Assembly: GCA_017829075.1 (NCBI GenBank)
Contig: JAGAJA010000066.1
Location: 1 to 20,866, forward strand
Source: Oscillospiraceae bacterium
GTDB taxonomy: Bacteria; Bacillota_A; Clostridia; Oscillospirales; Ruminococcaceae
DNA: 20,866 nucleotides
Direction: 5' to 3'
Under the pieces are notes generated by a model, which saw only the letters and a list, made by a program, of their open reading frames with translations, was not told the origin of the DNA and did no database searches. Made by a program: the position numbers and the translations under genes. Shown in pieces: positions 14,031 to 20,695 of the stretch (position 1 is the stretch's first letter; every line of letters begins with the position of its first letter).

Positions 14031-14714
14031 ATGGTACAGTGCTTTGAGGATTTCTGCGATGAGCTGCTGAAAAGCGGCTTTTCGCTTGGCGGCGGCAGTG
14101 ATAAGGGAATATACGCGATAGTCCCGTTTGACTGGACGGAGCAGCCTGCGGACACTCCGGTGCGCTGGCACACCGGCGACCCGGAAACAGACCCGTGGGA
14201 ATGGAGAATGCGGGTGCTTGAGGAGCGCAGCGACATTGCCTACGCAAAGCTGTTTTTCCGGGGCAGCGGCTACGTTACAAGGGAGTGGTATCCCTATTTC
14301 CTAGCAGTCCGCAGACAGGGGAGAACCTTTGAGGAAGCGTGGGAGGCGGGACTTGTTTCCGACCTTGCAAGGAGGATTTACAAAGCCGCCGAGGAAAACG
14401 GACGTGTTGCAATGCACGATATCAAGCGGCTTGCCGGGATTTCCGGGGAAACCTCCGCGCATATCGAAAAGGCAATGACCGAGCTTCAGGTGAGTATGTT
14501 CTTAACGATATGCGGCAGAGAGCAGAAGCGCAATAAATACGGCGAGCTGTACGGCTGGAGCAGTACGGTGTTCTGCACTCCGGAGGAATTCTGGCAGGGA
14601 GAGGAGTTCTCTGAAATCAGCCAGGAGGAAGCTGCGGAGAAAATACGCGCAAGAGTGCTTGAATTAAATCCGCAGGCGCAGGAGCGCAAGATAAAGAAAT
14701 TCATTTACGGCTGA
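14031..14714 (+). CDS. AlkZ-related protein
   Basis: The 227-residue protein resembles clostridial proteins labelled AlkZ-related, a distant, shorter relative of the AlkZ/YcaQ winged-helix DNA glycosylases. Recognisable parts are PVRWHTGDPETDPWEWRMRV (42-61), DIAYAKLFF, GYVTREWYPYFLAVRR and a winged-helix-like region ending MTELQVSMFLTICGREQK, then YGWSSTVFCTPEEFW. The ATG at 14031 is supported by GAGAG just upstream and by the family start (CFEDFCDELLKSGFSLGGG). Earlier in-frame codons overlap the toroid gene. Catalytic competence as a glycosylase is doubtful and cannot be judged here. It starts 2 bp after the toroid gene, suggesting joint expression, and 12 bp before argR. Confidence 0.8.
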   Translation: MVQCFEDFCDELLKSGFSLGGGSDKGIYAIVPFDWTEQPADTPVRWHTGDPETDPWEWRMRVLEERSDIAYAKLFFRGSGYVTREWYPYFLAVRRQGRTFEEAWEAGLVSDLARRIYKAAEENGRVAMHDIKRLAGISGETSAHIEKAMTELQVSMFLTICGREQKRNKYGELYGWSSTVFCTPEEFWQGEEFSEISQEEAAEKIRARVLELNPQAQERKIKKFIYG

Positions 14715-14726
14715 GTGAGGTGCGGC

Positions 14727-15173
14727 ATGGACAAAAAGCAGCGGCAGCGCTTGATACTGAAAATAATCTCCTCGCAGGAGGTAGAAACTCAGGAGCAGCT
14801 CGGCGAGCTGCTTCAGGAGGCGGGCTGCCCAACTACGCAGGCGACGGTATCGCGGGATATGCGGGAGCTGAAAATACGCAAGGGAATGTCGGAAAACGGC
14901 GTGAACTGCTATTATTCGCCGGAATGCGAAAACCCTCCGGGGTACAGCAGCGTATTTGCGCAGGCGGTGCTGTCGCTTGACTATGCCATGAACACTGTCG
15001 TGATAAAGTGCCGCGCGGGGCTTGCAAATGCGGCTTGCGTAGTGCTTGATGAGCAGAATTTCGGATTTGTGGTCGGCACAATAGCCGGGGACGATACGAT
15101 TTTTGTGCTGACCCGCACCGAAAACCATGCAGTTCAGCTTATCGAGCTGCTCAGAAAGATGATGACCAGATAA
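14727..15173 (+). CDS. argR: Arginine repressor ArgR
   Basis: ArgR/AhrC is the hexameric arginine-sensing repressor of arginine synthesis and activator of its breakdown. The 148-residue protein has the N-terminal winged helix with TTQATVSRDMRELKIRK (36-52) and the C-terminal oligomerisation and arginine-binding domain with NAACVVLDE and GTIAGDDTIFVL (117-128), whose Asp pair binds arginine. GAGG (14717-14720) lies 6 bases before ATG 14727; a GTG at 14715 is in frame but lacks a site. The position directly before recN is the classical Bacillus/Clostridium arrangement. No arginine genes lie nearby, so it acts in trans. Confidence 0.96.
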   Translation: MDKKQRQRLILKIISSQEVETQEQLGELLQEAGCPTTQATVSRDMRELKIRKGMSENGVNCYYSPECENPPGYSSVFAQAVLSLDYAMNTVVIKCRAGLANAACVVLDEQNFGFVVGTIAGDDTIFVLTRTENHAVQLIELLRKMMTR

Positions 15174-15177
15174 GGAG
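15172..15177 (+). promoter_or_regulatory. Ribosome binding site for the TTG start of recN
   Basis: AAGGAG at 15172-15177 overlaps the argR stop codon and lies 8 bases before TTG 15186. The nearby ATG at 15179 is in another frame and reaches a stop within ten codons, so the TTG is chosen. Confidence 0.7.
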
Positions 15178-15185
15178 AATGTCGT

Positions 15186-16841
15186 TTGTTACGGGAGCTT
15201 TCAATTGAAAATCTTGCGGTGATCGAAAAGGCGTCGGTGGAATTCGGCGGCAATTTCAACGTATTCACCGGTGAAACCGGCGCGGGTAAGAGCGTTATCA
15301 TCGGCGGGATAAACGCCGTTCTCGGCGGCAGGACAAATAAGGATATCGTCCGCAGCGGAGCGCCTAAGGCTGTCATATCCGCGCTGTTTGACGATATCTC
15401 CGACCGGGTGAAGGCTAAGCTGTCCGAGCTGGGATTTTCAGCTGAGGACGGCGAGCTTGTGCTTATGCGTGAGATAACCTCCGAGGGCAAAAGCAGCGCC
15501 CGAATAAACGGCAGAGCGGCTACGGCGGCTATGCTCCGGGAGGTTGGCGAGCTGCTGGTGGATATCCATGGGCAGCACGAGAACCGTATTCTCATGAACA
15601 CCGACAATCAGCGTCAGATCCTTGACAGTTACGGCGGACTTGCACAGGAGCTGGAGGAATACCGGGCTGAGTTCCGCAGATTTTCTAAGCTTTCCCGGAG
15701 GCTGAGGGAAATGCAGGAGGAAAACAAGAACCGCGAGCTTCGCACCGGTCAGCTTACCGAAATCATCGAGGAACTGACGGAGCTTGGGCTTGACTACGGC
15801 GAGGGCGAGCGTCTTGAGGAGGAGCTTCGGAAAATCCGGGACACTGCGAAAATACAGGGCGCGCTGTTCACCGCGCATAATCTCCTTAACGGCGAGGAAG
15901 CCCCCGGCGCGCTTGATCTTGTGCGGCAGTCTATGAGCTCCTTTGCGACCGCCGGGGCGGTGCTCCCGGAGGCGGATTCCCTTTACCGCAGGCTTGAGGA
16001 ACTGCTGCCGGAGCTTGAGGACATCAGCAGCGAAGCGGCTTCCCTTGCCTTTGGAGCGGACGACACCGAGGAGCGGGAGGCTGACCTTGAGGATAGGGTT
16101 TCCGCTATGAAGCACTGCTGCCGAAAGTACAACATGGACGCAGATCAGCTTGTTGACTATCTTGAGGAATGCCGGCAGGAGTTGTCGGAGCTTTCCGGGC
16201 TGGACGGCGAAATTGAGCGTCTTTCGGAGGAAAAGCACGAGCTTGCGGGACGTGTAAAGCGCATGGCGGAGGACATCAGCGCAAAGCGGAAAACCGCATC
16301 GGAGAAGCTGTCTGAGGAGATCTGCGAGGTTCTGAAATTCCTGAATATGCCGAATGTTACCCTCAGCTTTGCGGTAACTCCGGATAAGATCACGATAAAC
16401 GGCATGGACGAGGTGGAGATACTCATTTCCGCGAACGCCGGGGAAGAACCCAAGCCCCTCAACAAGACCGCCAGCGGCGGCGAGCTTTCCCGTGTAATGT
16501 TGGCGATAAAGAGCGTAATGGCTGAGGGGGACGATATTCCCACAATGATCTTTGACGAGGTGGACGCAGGAATAAGCGGGCGCACCGCCGCAAAGGTGGG
16601 AATCAAGCTGTCTGAAACCGCCCGGAAGCGGCAGGTTCTGTGCATAACTCATCTGGCGCAGATAGCGGCGCTGGCTCAGACGCATATCCTGATCGAAAAG
16701 CAGACGGAGAATTCCCGCACCTACACCCGCATAAAACCGCTTGATTTCGAGGGAAGAAAGCAGGAGCTTGCCCGGATCATGGACGGAGGTCTGACCGAGA
16801 GCGGGCTTAAAGCAGCGGAGGAAATGCTGCGCAGGGGCTGA
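15186..16841 (+). CDS. recN: DNA repair protein RecN
   Basis: RecN is an SMC-like ATPase that gathers at DNA double-strand breaks. The 551-residue length is normal. The N-terminus LRELSIENLAVIEKASVEF leads to Walker A GETGAGKS (29-36) and DIHGQHENRILM near 127-138. Two long Glu/Arg-rich coiled-coil stretches follow, and the C-terminal half of the ATPase carries the ABC signature TASGGELSRVML (about 427-438) and Walker B MIFDEVDAGISG (about 452-463). The start is TTG with a good ribosome site. It follows argR by 12 bp. No LexA box is apparent directly upstream, since it is inside an operon. Confidence 0.97.
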   Translation: MLRELSIENLAVIEKASVEFGGNFNVFTGETGAGKSVIIGGINAVLGGRTNKDIVRSGAPKAVISALFDDISDRVKAKLSELGFSAEDGELVLMREITSEGKSSARINGRAATAAMLREVGELLVDIHGQHENRILMNTDNQRQILDSYGGLAQELEEYRAEFRRFSKLSRRLREMQEENKNRELRTGQLTEIIEELTELGLDYGEGERLEEELRKIRDTAKIQGALFTAHNLLNGEEAPGALDLVRQSMSSFATAGAVLPEADSLYRRLEELLPELEDISSEAASLAFGADDTEEREADLEDRVSAMKHCCRKYNMDADQLVDYLEECRQELSELSGLDGEIERLSEEKHELAGRVKRMAEDISAKRKTASEKLSEEICEVLKFLNMPNVTLSFAVTPDKITINGMDEVEILISANAGEEPKPLNKTASGGELSRVMLAIKSVMAEGDDIPTMIFDEVDAGISGRTAAKVGIKLSETARKRQVLCITHLAQIAALAQTHILIEKQTENSRTYTRIKPLDFEGRKQELARIMDGGLTESGLKAAEEMLRRG

Positions 16842-16852
16842 CGGAGGATACC

Positions 16853-17431
16853 ATGAAGAAAACCGGATTTCAGCAGTTTATGGAGAAAGGCGCGCTGATC
16901 TGCCTTGTTATTACCGCGGTTTTTCTGGGCTGCTGGCTGATATTCGGCTCGGTGGTATTGTTTTCGCTGATGATCACCTTTGGGACGATACTGTATCATT
17001 TCGCTGTGCGTATCGCCGTGGGAGCCGCAGTGGACAGGCTCACCGCCGGAGGTGTGAATTACCATGCTGCATGGTTCAGGCACAGCGGGTCAGAAAAAAA
17101 GCTGTTTCGGCTTATGAGGGTGCATCGCTGGAAACTCAAACTCCCTACATACACGCCGGAGAAATTTTCTTTGAAAGATAACACACCGGAGCAGGTGGTT
17201 ATGAATATGTGCGCTGCGGAGATTATCCATGAGATAAATATTGCAGCAAGCTTTGTGCCTGTATTGATGAGCATTGCAATTCCTGTTCTTCGGGAAACGA
17301 TGCTTGTTTTTGTGATTACATCAACGGCTGCGGCAGTGTTTGATCTGCTGTTTGTGATTATCCAGAGATACAACCGTCCGCGAATGATGCGGCTAATTCA
17401 GCGTAAAAACAGTTCTGCTTTGAATAAATGA
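16853..17431 (+). CDS. CrtO acyltransferase-like integral membrane protein
   Basis: The 192-residue membrane protein has hydrophobic helices about 13-35, 35-58, 130-146 and 150-170. Several landmarks agree with the glycosyl-4,4'-diaponeurosporenoate acyltransferase (CrtO) family: WFR then Glu81 (74-81), VHRWKLKLP (90-98), AAEIIHE (121-127) and QRYNRPR (171-177), in that order and spacing. The staphyloxanthin pathway itself is absent here, so a different acyl acceptor is likely. The call rests on motif memory and not on an alignment. ATG 16853 follows recN by 11 bp with GGAGG upstream. It ends the nusB-recN block; Bacillus subtilis has spoIVB at this place. Confidence 0.6.
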   Translation: MKKTGFQQFMEKGALICLVITAVFLGCWLIFGSVVLFSLMITFGTILYHFAVRIAVGAAVDRLTAGGVNYHAAWFRHSGSEKKLFRLMRVHRWKLKLPTYTPEKFSLKDNTPEQVVMNMCAAEIIHEINIAASFVPVLMSIAIPVLRETMLVFVITSTAAAVFDLLFVIIQRYNRPRMMRLIQRKNSSALNK

Positions 17432-17452
17432 GCAGTTCATGGGAAAATTATC

Positions 17453-17481
17453 TTGTATCGGAAAAGCATGAGATACATAAT
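17453..17481 (+). promoter_or_regulatory. Weak candidate promoter for the PepV-like dipeptidase
   Basis: TTGTAT (17453-17458) and CATAAT (17476-17481) are 17 bp apart in the 66-bp gap before the dipeptidase gene. The -10 matches at 5 of 6 positions and the -35 poorly. No terminator precedes it, so readthrough from the upstream operon is equally possible. Confidence 0.3.
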
Positions 17482-17497
17482 GAAAAGGAGGATTTAT

Positions 17498-18886
17498 ATG
17501 AAGCAGAAGATCACGGAGTTTATCTATTCTCACCGGGAGGAGCTGATAAACACGGTAAAGGAGCTGGTGGAGATACCCAGCGTAAAGGGCGCAGCCGCGC
17601 AGGGAGCGCCGTTTGGAGCTGAACCGCGCCGCGCATTGGACAAGATGCTGGAGATCTGCGCACAGCACGGACTTGAAACCGCCTGCCATGACGATGTGAT
17701 GGGAACTGCCGACTATGATCCCGCCGGAAACGTTGGACTTGGAATACTCTGCCACCTTGATGTGGTTCCCGCAGAGCCGCTCAACTGGAGTTACCCTCCG
17801 TTTAAGCTTACCCGCCGGGACGGAAAGCTGTTCGGCAGGGGAGTTATCGACGACAAAGGCCCCTGCGTAGCTGCGTTGTACGCACTGTATTGCGTCAAGG
17901 AGCTTGGAATTCCGCTGAAGAAGGGAGTAAGGCTGCTCTTCGGAACGGACGAGGAAAACGGCTCAAACGACCTTGAGATATACCGCCGCAGCCACGAGCT
18001 TCCTCCTATGGTATTTACTCCGGATGGCAGCTTCCCGGTGATAAACATTGAAAAGGGAATGATAAGGGCGGAAATCCGCGGCGAATACCCGTGCGGATCG
18101 GTGGTCAGCTTCACCGGGGGAAGCATTCCGAACGCCGTTCCAGACAAGGCAGAGGCAGTGCTTCGCGGTATTTCCCGTGATGAGGTAAGAGCGGCGGTCA
18201 CTGCGAATTCCACTGGTGCGCTGCTTACGGTTGACTATGGAGATAACGGCGAGATCACGCTGCACTGTTCCGGGCGATCCGCTCACGCTTCCACTCCGCA
18301 GGCGGGAGTTAATGCAGTCACTGCGCTTATTGAAACGCTGAACAGGCTTCCTCTTGAGGAGGGAAAGCAGCGGGAGATCCTGCGCGGATTGGGGCGGCAA
18401 TTCCCGTTCGGAGAAACTGACGGAAGATCCTCCGGTATGAAAATACAGGACGAGCAATCCGGTGAATTAACGCTGACTTTCAGCAAATTCAGCATGAATG
18501 AGGGGAAGATCAGCGGCTGCATAGATATTCGGTATCCGGTTTCGGCGCAGCTTTCTGATATTGTCGAAAGGCTTTCCACGGCGCTTTCTTCGGCTGGACT
18601 GAGCTACGGCAAGAACATGGAGGAGGAGCCGCATTATGTCCCGGAGGACAGCGAGTTTGTCCAGAAACTGCTCAGAGTGTATGAAGATGTTGAGGGCGAG
18701 CCGGGGCGCTGTATAGCAATCGGCGGCGGCACTTATGTCCATACCGTGGAGGGCGGCGTTGCATTCGGCGCGGAGCGCGGCGATACTGACTACCATATGC
18801 ACGGCAATGATGAGTTCATCACCGAGGAGGAGCTGCTTAAGGACGCAGTGCTGTTTGCCTGCGCAATCGCGGAGATCTGCGGGTGA
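17498..18886 (+). CDS. pepV: M20 family metallopeptidase, PepV-type dipeptidase
   Basis: This cytoplasmic two-metal peptidase of the PepV/Sapep group cleaves dipeptides and aminotripeptides. The 462-residue protein shows the metal ligands in order: His86 in CHLDVVP (85-91), Asp119 in GRGVIDDKGP (113-122), catalytic Glu152 and ligand Glu153 in GTDEENGSND (149-158), Asp176 in TPDGSFPVINIEKG (174-187) and a C-terminal His435 in HMHGNDE. The PepV hallmark IGGGTYVHTVEGGVAFG lies shortly before the last histidine. A central lid/dimer domain carries the usual HASTPQ-type segment. AAGGAGG (17485-17491), 6 bases before ATG 17498, fixes the start; an upstream in-frame TTG is less likely. A terminator follows the gene closely. 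Confidence 0.94.
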   Translation: MKQKITEFIYSHREELINTVKELVEIPSVKGAAAQGAPFGAEPRRALDKMLEICAQHGLETACHDDVMGTADYDPAGNVGLGILCHLDVVPAEPLNWSYPPFKLTRRDGKLFGRGVIDDKGPCVAALYALYCVKELGIPLKKGVRLLFGTDEENGSNDLEIYRRSHELPPMVFTPDGSFPVINIEKGMIRAEIRGEYPCGSVVSFTGGSIPNAVPDKAEAVLRGISRDEVRAAVTANSTGALLTVDYGDNGEITLHCSGRSAHASTPQAGVNAVTALIETLNRLPLEEGKQREILRGLGRQFPFGETDGRSSGMKIQDEQSGELTLTFSKFSMNEGKISGCIDIRYPVSAQLSDIVERLSTALSSAGLSYGKNMEEEPHYVPEDSEFVQKLLRVYEDVEGEPGRCIAIGGGTYVHTVEGGVAFGAERGDTDYHMHGNDEFITEEELLKDAVLFACAIAEICG

Positions 18887-18900
18887 GTTAAATAAAGATG

Positions 18901-18928
18901 TGGCGGACCTATTCGGTCCGCCATTTTC
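18901..18928 (+). terminator. Rho-independent terminator after the dipeptidase
   Basis: TGGCGGACC (18901-18909) pairs perfectly with GGTCCGCCA (18915-18923) around a 5-base loop, followed by TTTTC. It begins 14 bp after the dipeptidase stop. On the other side it is just 3 bp from the end of the minus-strand spoVM, so it may also serve that transcript, although the minus-strand T-run is poor. Confidence 0.85.
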
Positions 18929-18930
18929 TG

Positions 18931-19017
18931 TTATTCCACAGGCATTTTCTTGATTCCGAACATTGCTCTCAGCAAACCGGCAAACAGCTTTGGACTTTTC
19001 AGCACAACGATTTTCAT
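18931..19017 (-). CDS. spoVM: Stage V sporulation protein M (SpoVM-like)
   Basis: This 28-residue amphipathic-helix protein reads KSPKLFAGLLRAMFG across residues 7-21. It follows the Bacillus subtilis SpoVM layout: Met-Lys start, Lys7, Pro9-Lys10, Gly14, and Arg17-Ala18-Met19 then Gly21. SpoVM marks the convex outer forespore membrane and anchors SpoIVA for spore-coat assembly. The minus-strand site AAAGGAG (19026-19032) lies 8 bases before the ATG at 19017 and overlaps the stop of the upstream small gene. The length equals the family norm of 26 or so plus two. A longer minus-strand frame through it is ignored because the ribosome site and homology both point to this ATG. Its presence implies a lineage that sporulates or did so recently. 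Confidence 0.85.
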   Translation of the reverse strand: MKIVVLKSPKLFAGLLRAMFGIKKMPVE

Positions 19018-19031
19018 TATGTACGCTCCTT

Positions 19032-19199
19032 TCACAGCTTCAGCAGGAAAATTCCTATCACGATCAGCAGGATAGCCACGGCGAACAGCAGAACCTTGAG
19101 CGAGAAGAAGGAAATGCACATTATCGCCCCGAAAAAGGCGAGAATTGCCAGAGCCACGCATAATCCGCAGCGGTTTTTCCGCTTTCTGGGTCTTCTCAT
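19032..19199 (-). CDS. Small two-helix membrane protein upstream of spoVM
   Basis: A 55-residue frame begins with a basic stretch MRRPRKRKNR, then two hydrophobic helices, about residues 13-31 and 35-53, separated by a short Ser-Leu-Lys turn. It has a strong AGGAGG site (19208-19213), 8 bases before the ATG at 19199. Its TGA overlaps the spoVM ribosome site, and 14 bp separate the two genes, so they are almost certainly one transcript. The positive N-terminus suggests that both ends face the cytoplasm. I do not recognise the family. Neighbourhood suggests a sporulation or membrane-surface role, but that is guilt by association only. Plus-strand frames over this stretch are shadows without ribosome sites. 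Confidence 0.72.
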   Translation of the reverse strand: MRRPRKRKNRCGLCVALAILAFFGAIMCISFFSLKVLLFAVAILLIVIGIFLLKL

Positions 19200-19259
19200 C
19201 GCCGTCACCTCCTCTTCTGCTTTTCCCTGACTTATAATATTCCTATGCCGGAATTATGG

Positions 19260-19318
19260 TTACAGAAAAATTACAGAAACCGCCGAATAATTACGATGTG
19301 ATTACAATATAATTACAG
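19260..19318 (+). promoter_or_regulatory. Phased TTAC repeat array, likely response-regulator binding site
   Basis: Five direct repeats, TTACAG (19260), TTACAG (19271), TTACGA (19291), TTACAA (19302) and TTACAG (19313), start 11, 20, 11 and 11 bp apart. Direct hexamers on an 11-bp period are how OmpR/PhoB-family regulators bind; the Bacillus PhoP box has this form (TTAACA-like units separated by about 5 bp). The array lies between the minus-strand spoVM operon and a plus-strand consensus promoter whose -35 begins 15 bp after the last repeat, so either side could be the target. The identity of the regulator is inference. Confidence 0.55.
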
Positions 19319-19332
19319 TTCTGACATAATTG

Positions 19333-19361
19333 TTGACAGGAGAATTTTGTTATTGTATAAT
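19333..19361 (+). promoter_or_regulatory. Perfect consensus sigma-A promoter
   Basis: TTGACA (19333-19338) and TATAAT (19356-19361) match the consensus exactly with the ideal 17-bp spacer. The predicted start is near 19367-19369. No coding frame follows within 200 bp, so the first product is RNA. The lacI-family gene 235 bp downstream has its own candidate promoter. Confidence 0.9.
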
Positions 19362-19366
19362 GAACT

Positions 19367-19488
19367 CAATCAAGAGGCTCCTGAAAGAGCGTCAGCGGCT
19401 GTATCTCAGGTGGTATCTAACATCTGGAGCCTGCCGATTGACTGCCATTACATATATGTCCCGGAGGTCGAAAAACTTCCGGGACAAT
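19367..19488 (+). ncRNA. Structured RNA of unknown family (candidate small RNA or leader)
   Basis: Right at the predicted start, CAATC (19367-19371) pairs with GATTG (19436-19440). Inside, GGCTCC (19376-19381) pairs with GGAGCC (19426-19431). Within that domain CAGGTG (19407-19412) can pair with CATCTG (19421-19426) around an 8-base loop, sharing one base with the previous helix. A final 11-bp hairpin, 19457-19467 with 19476-19486, has the GTCCCGGA/TTCCGGGAC stem and only a short ATTT after it, so it is a weak terminator. I compared it mentally with 6S, SRP, T-box and the common riboswitches and found no match. It could be a small RNA or a long leader for the LacI-type gene. Confidence 0.45.
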
Positions 19489-19528
19489 TTGCATAAAAAA
19501 ATATGCTAAACTTTGGTTAATCAGCTAA

Positions 19529-19557
19529 TTTACAAATCAGTCAAAATTACTTAAAAT
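19529..19557 (+). promoter_or_regulatory. Sigma-A promoter of the lacI-family gene
   Basis: TTTACA (19529-19534) and TAAAAT (19552-19557) are 17 bp apart and end 45 bp before the start codon, in a strongly AT-rich stretch (19490-19600). No clear LacI-type operator palindrome is visible around it. Confidence 0.65.
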
Positions 19558-19602
19558 ATAAATAGATAATAAATTCATAATTCTGACCGAAAGGATATAA
19601 AA

Positions 19603-20634
19603 ATGACTAAAAAAGCTGTAACCATGAGCGACATAGCAAAAGCAATGAATGTCAGCACAGTGACCGTATCAAAGGCTCTGGGCGATCGTGACGGAGTAAG
19701 CGTCGAGCTGCGCGAAAGAATAAAGCGCAAGGCGACGGAAATGGGTTATCGCGTCCATGTGGGAGCTCACGGAGCAAAGGACGGTCTTACCTACAATATA
19801 GGCATAATCGTTGCAAAGCACTTCATAAGCGACGCAAGTTCCTTTTACTGGATAGTATACCGCTATATCGTGGAACTGCTCCAGAAGCAGAATTACTACG
19901 GTATGCTTGAGGTTATAGACGACAAGATCTTTGAGGGCAGTATTTCTGCGGATTGTCTGCCGAATTCCGTGCTGGACAGAAAGGTTGACGGAATAATCGT
20001 GCTGGGGCAGATCTCCGAGGAATATCTCGACTGCCTTATGCAGCATGAGCTGCCAACCGTTTTCCTTGACTTCTACGGAAGCCGTGAGGACTCAGACGCG
20101 GTTCTTTCCGACAGCTTTTACGGTTCATATATGCTGACAAGCCACCTTATTGAGAACGGACACCGCCGGATAGGATTTCTTGGCAGTATCGGCTCTACAA
20201 GCAGCATTCAGGACAGATATCTGGGTTATTACAAGGCGCTGCTTGAGAACCGCATTCCGCTGCGGCAGGACTGGGTGATCAGCGACCGCGCAAACGAAAG
20301 CGACATTTTCCCTGAGTTTACCCTGCCGAACGATATGCCGACAGCATTTGTCTGCAACTGCGACGAATCTGCCTATAAGCTTGTAAATCAGTTGAAAGCG
20401 GCGGGATATTCAATACCAGAGGATATTTCTGTCGTGGGTTATGATAATCACATTTATTCCACGATATGCACCCCGCGGCTTACGACAATTGACGTGAACA
20501 GTCATGTGATGAGCAGCGAGGCTGTGGAGATTATTCTCCATAAGATACGCGATGTAAACTACCGCCGGGGCAGAACTCTTGTCACCGGAAAGCTGATACG
20601 CCGTGAGAGCGTTAAAAATCTGAATGAAGAATAA
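19603..20634 (+). CDS. LacI/GalR-family transcriptional regulator
   Basis: The 343-residue protein has an N-terminal LacI helix-turn-helix with VTMSDIAKAMNVSTVTVSKAL (residues 6-26) and the hinge region ending ATEMGYRV. A periplasmic-binding-like sensor domain follows, with DGIIVLGQI, LPTVFLDFYG, LIENGHRRIGFLGS and ISVVGYDNHIYSTICTPRLTTID. Such proteins usually sense a sugar. No transporter or glycoside hydrolase gene is in the window, so the target cannot be named. GAAAGGA (19589-19595) supports ATG 19603. It is convergent with rpoD and shares a terminator with it. Confidence 0.94.
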   Translation: MTKKAVTMSDIAKAMNVSTVTVSKALGDRDGVSVELRERIKRKATEMGYRVHVGAHGAKDGLTYNIGIIVAKHFISDASSFYWIVYRYIVELLQKQNYYGMLEVIDDKIFEGSISADCLPNSVLDRKVDGIIVLGQISEEYLDCLMQHELPTVFLDFYGSREDSDAVLSDSFYGSYMLTSHLIENGHRRIGFLGSIGSTSSIQDRYLGYYKALLENRIPLRQDWVISDRANESDIFPEFTLPNDMPTAFVCNCDESAYKLVNQLKAAGYSIPEDISVVGYDNHIYSTICTPRLTTIDVNSHVMSSEAVEIILHKIRDVNYRRGRTLVTGKLIRRESVKNLNEE

Positions 20635-20637
20635 AAA

Positions 20638-20670
20638 AAATCCCGGAGTAATTGAAATGCTCCGGGATTT
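20638..20670. terminator. Bidirectional terminator between the lacI-family gene and rpoD
   Basis: AAATCCCGGAG (20638-20648) pairs perfectly with CTCCGGGATTT (20660-20670). The run of A at 20633-20640 becomes a long T-run on the minus strand, an excellent terminator for rpoD 25 bp before it. On the plus strand the tail ATTTACTT is shorter but usable for the lacI-family gene. Confidence 0.88.
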
Positions 20671-20695
20671 ACTTATGTACGCATATTCCGGAATA

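Noticed and set aside
15438..16685. Minus-strand frame of 415 codons opposite recN
   Set aside because: RecN motifs are complete on the plus strand; the reverse frame has no ribosome site or family match.
18898..19230. Plus-strand frames over the spoVM region
   Set aside because: They start within the dipeptidase terminator and have no ribosome sites; the minus-strand pair has both ribosome sites and SpoVM similarity.
19405..19425. GGTGGTATC segment resembling part of a T-box
   Set aside because: No specifier stem, no tRNA-pairing bulge of the right form and far too short a leader; the downstream gene is a regulator, not an amino-acid gene.
19506..19519. Possible LacI operator (TAAACTTTGGTTAA)
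   Set aside because: Only a partial dyad without the central CG typical of LacI-family operators; not strong enough to list as a site.
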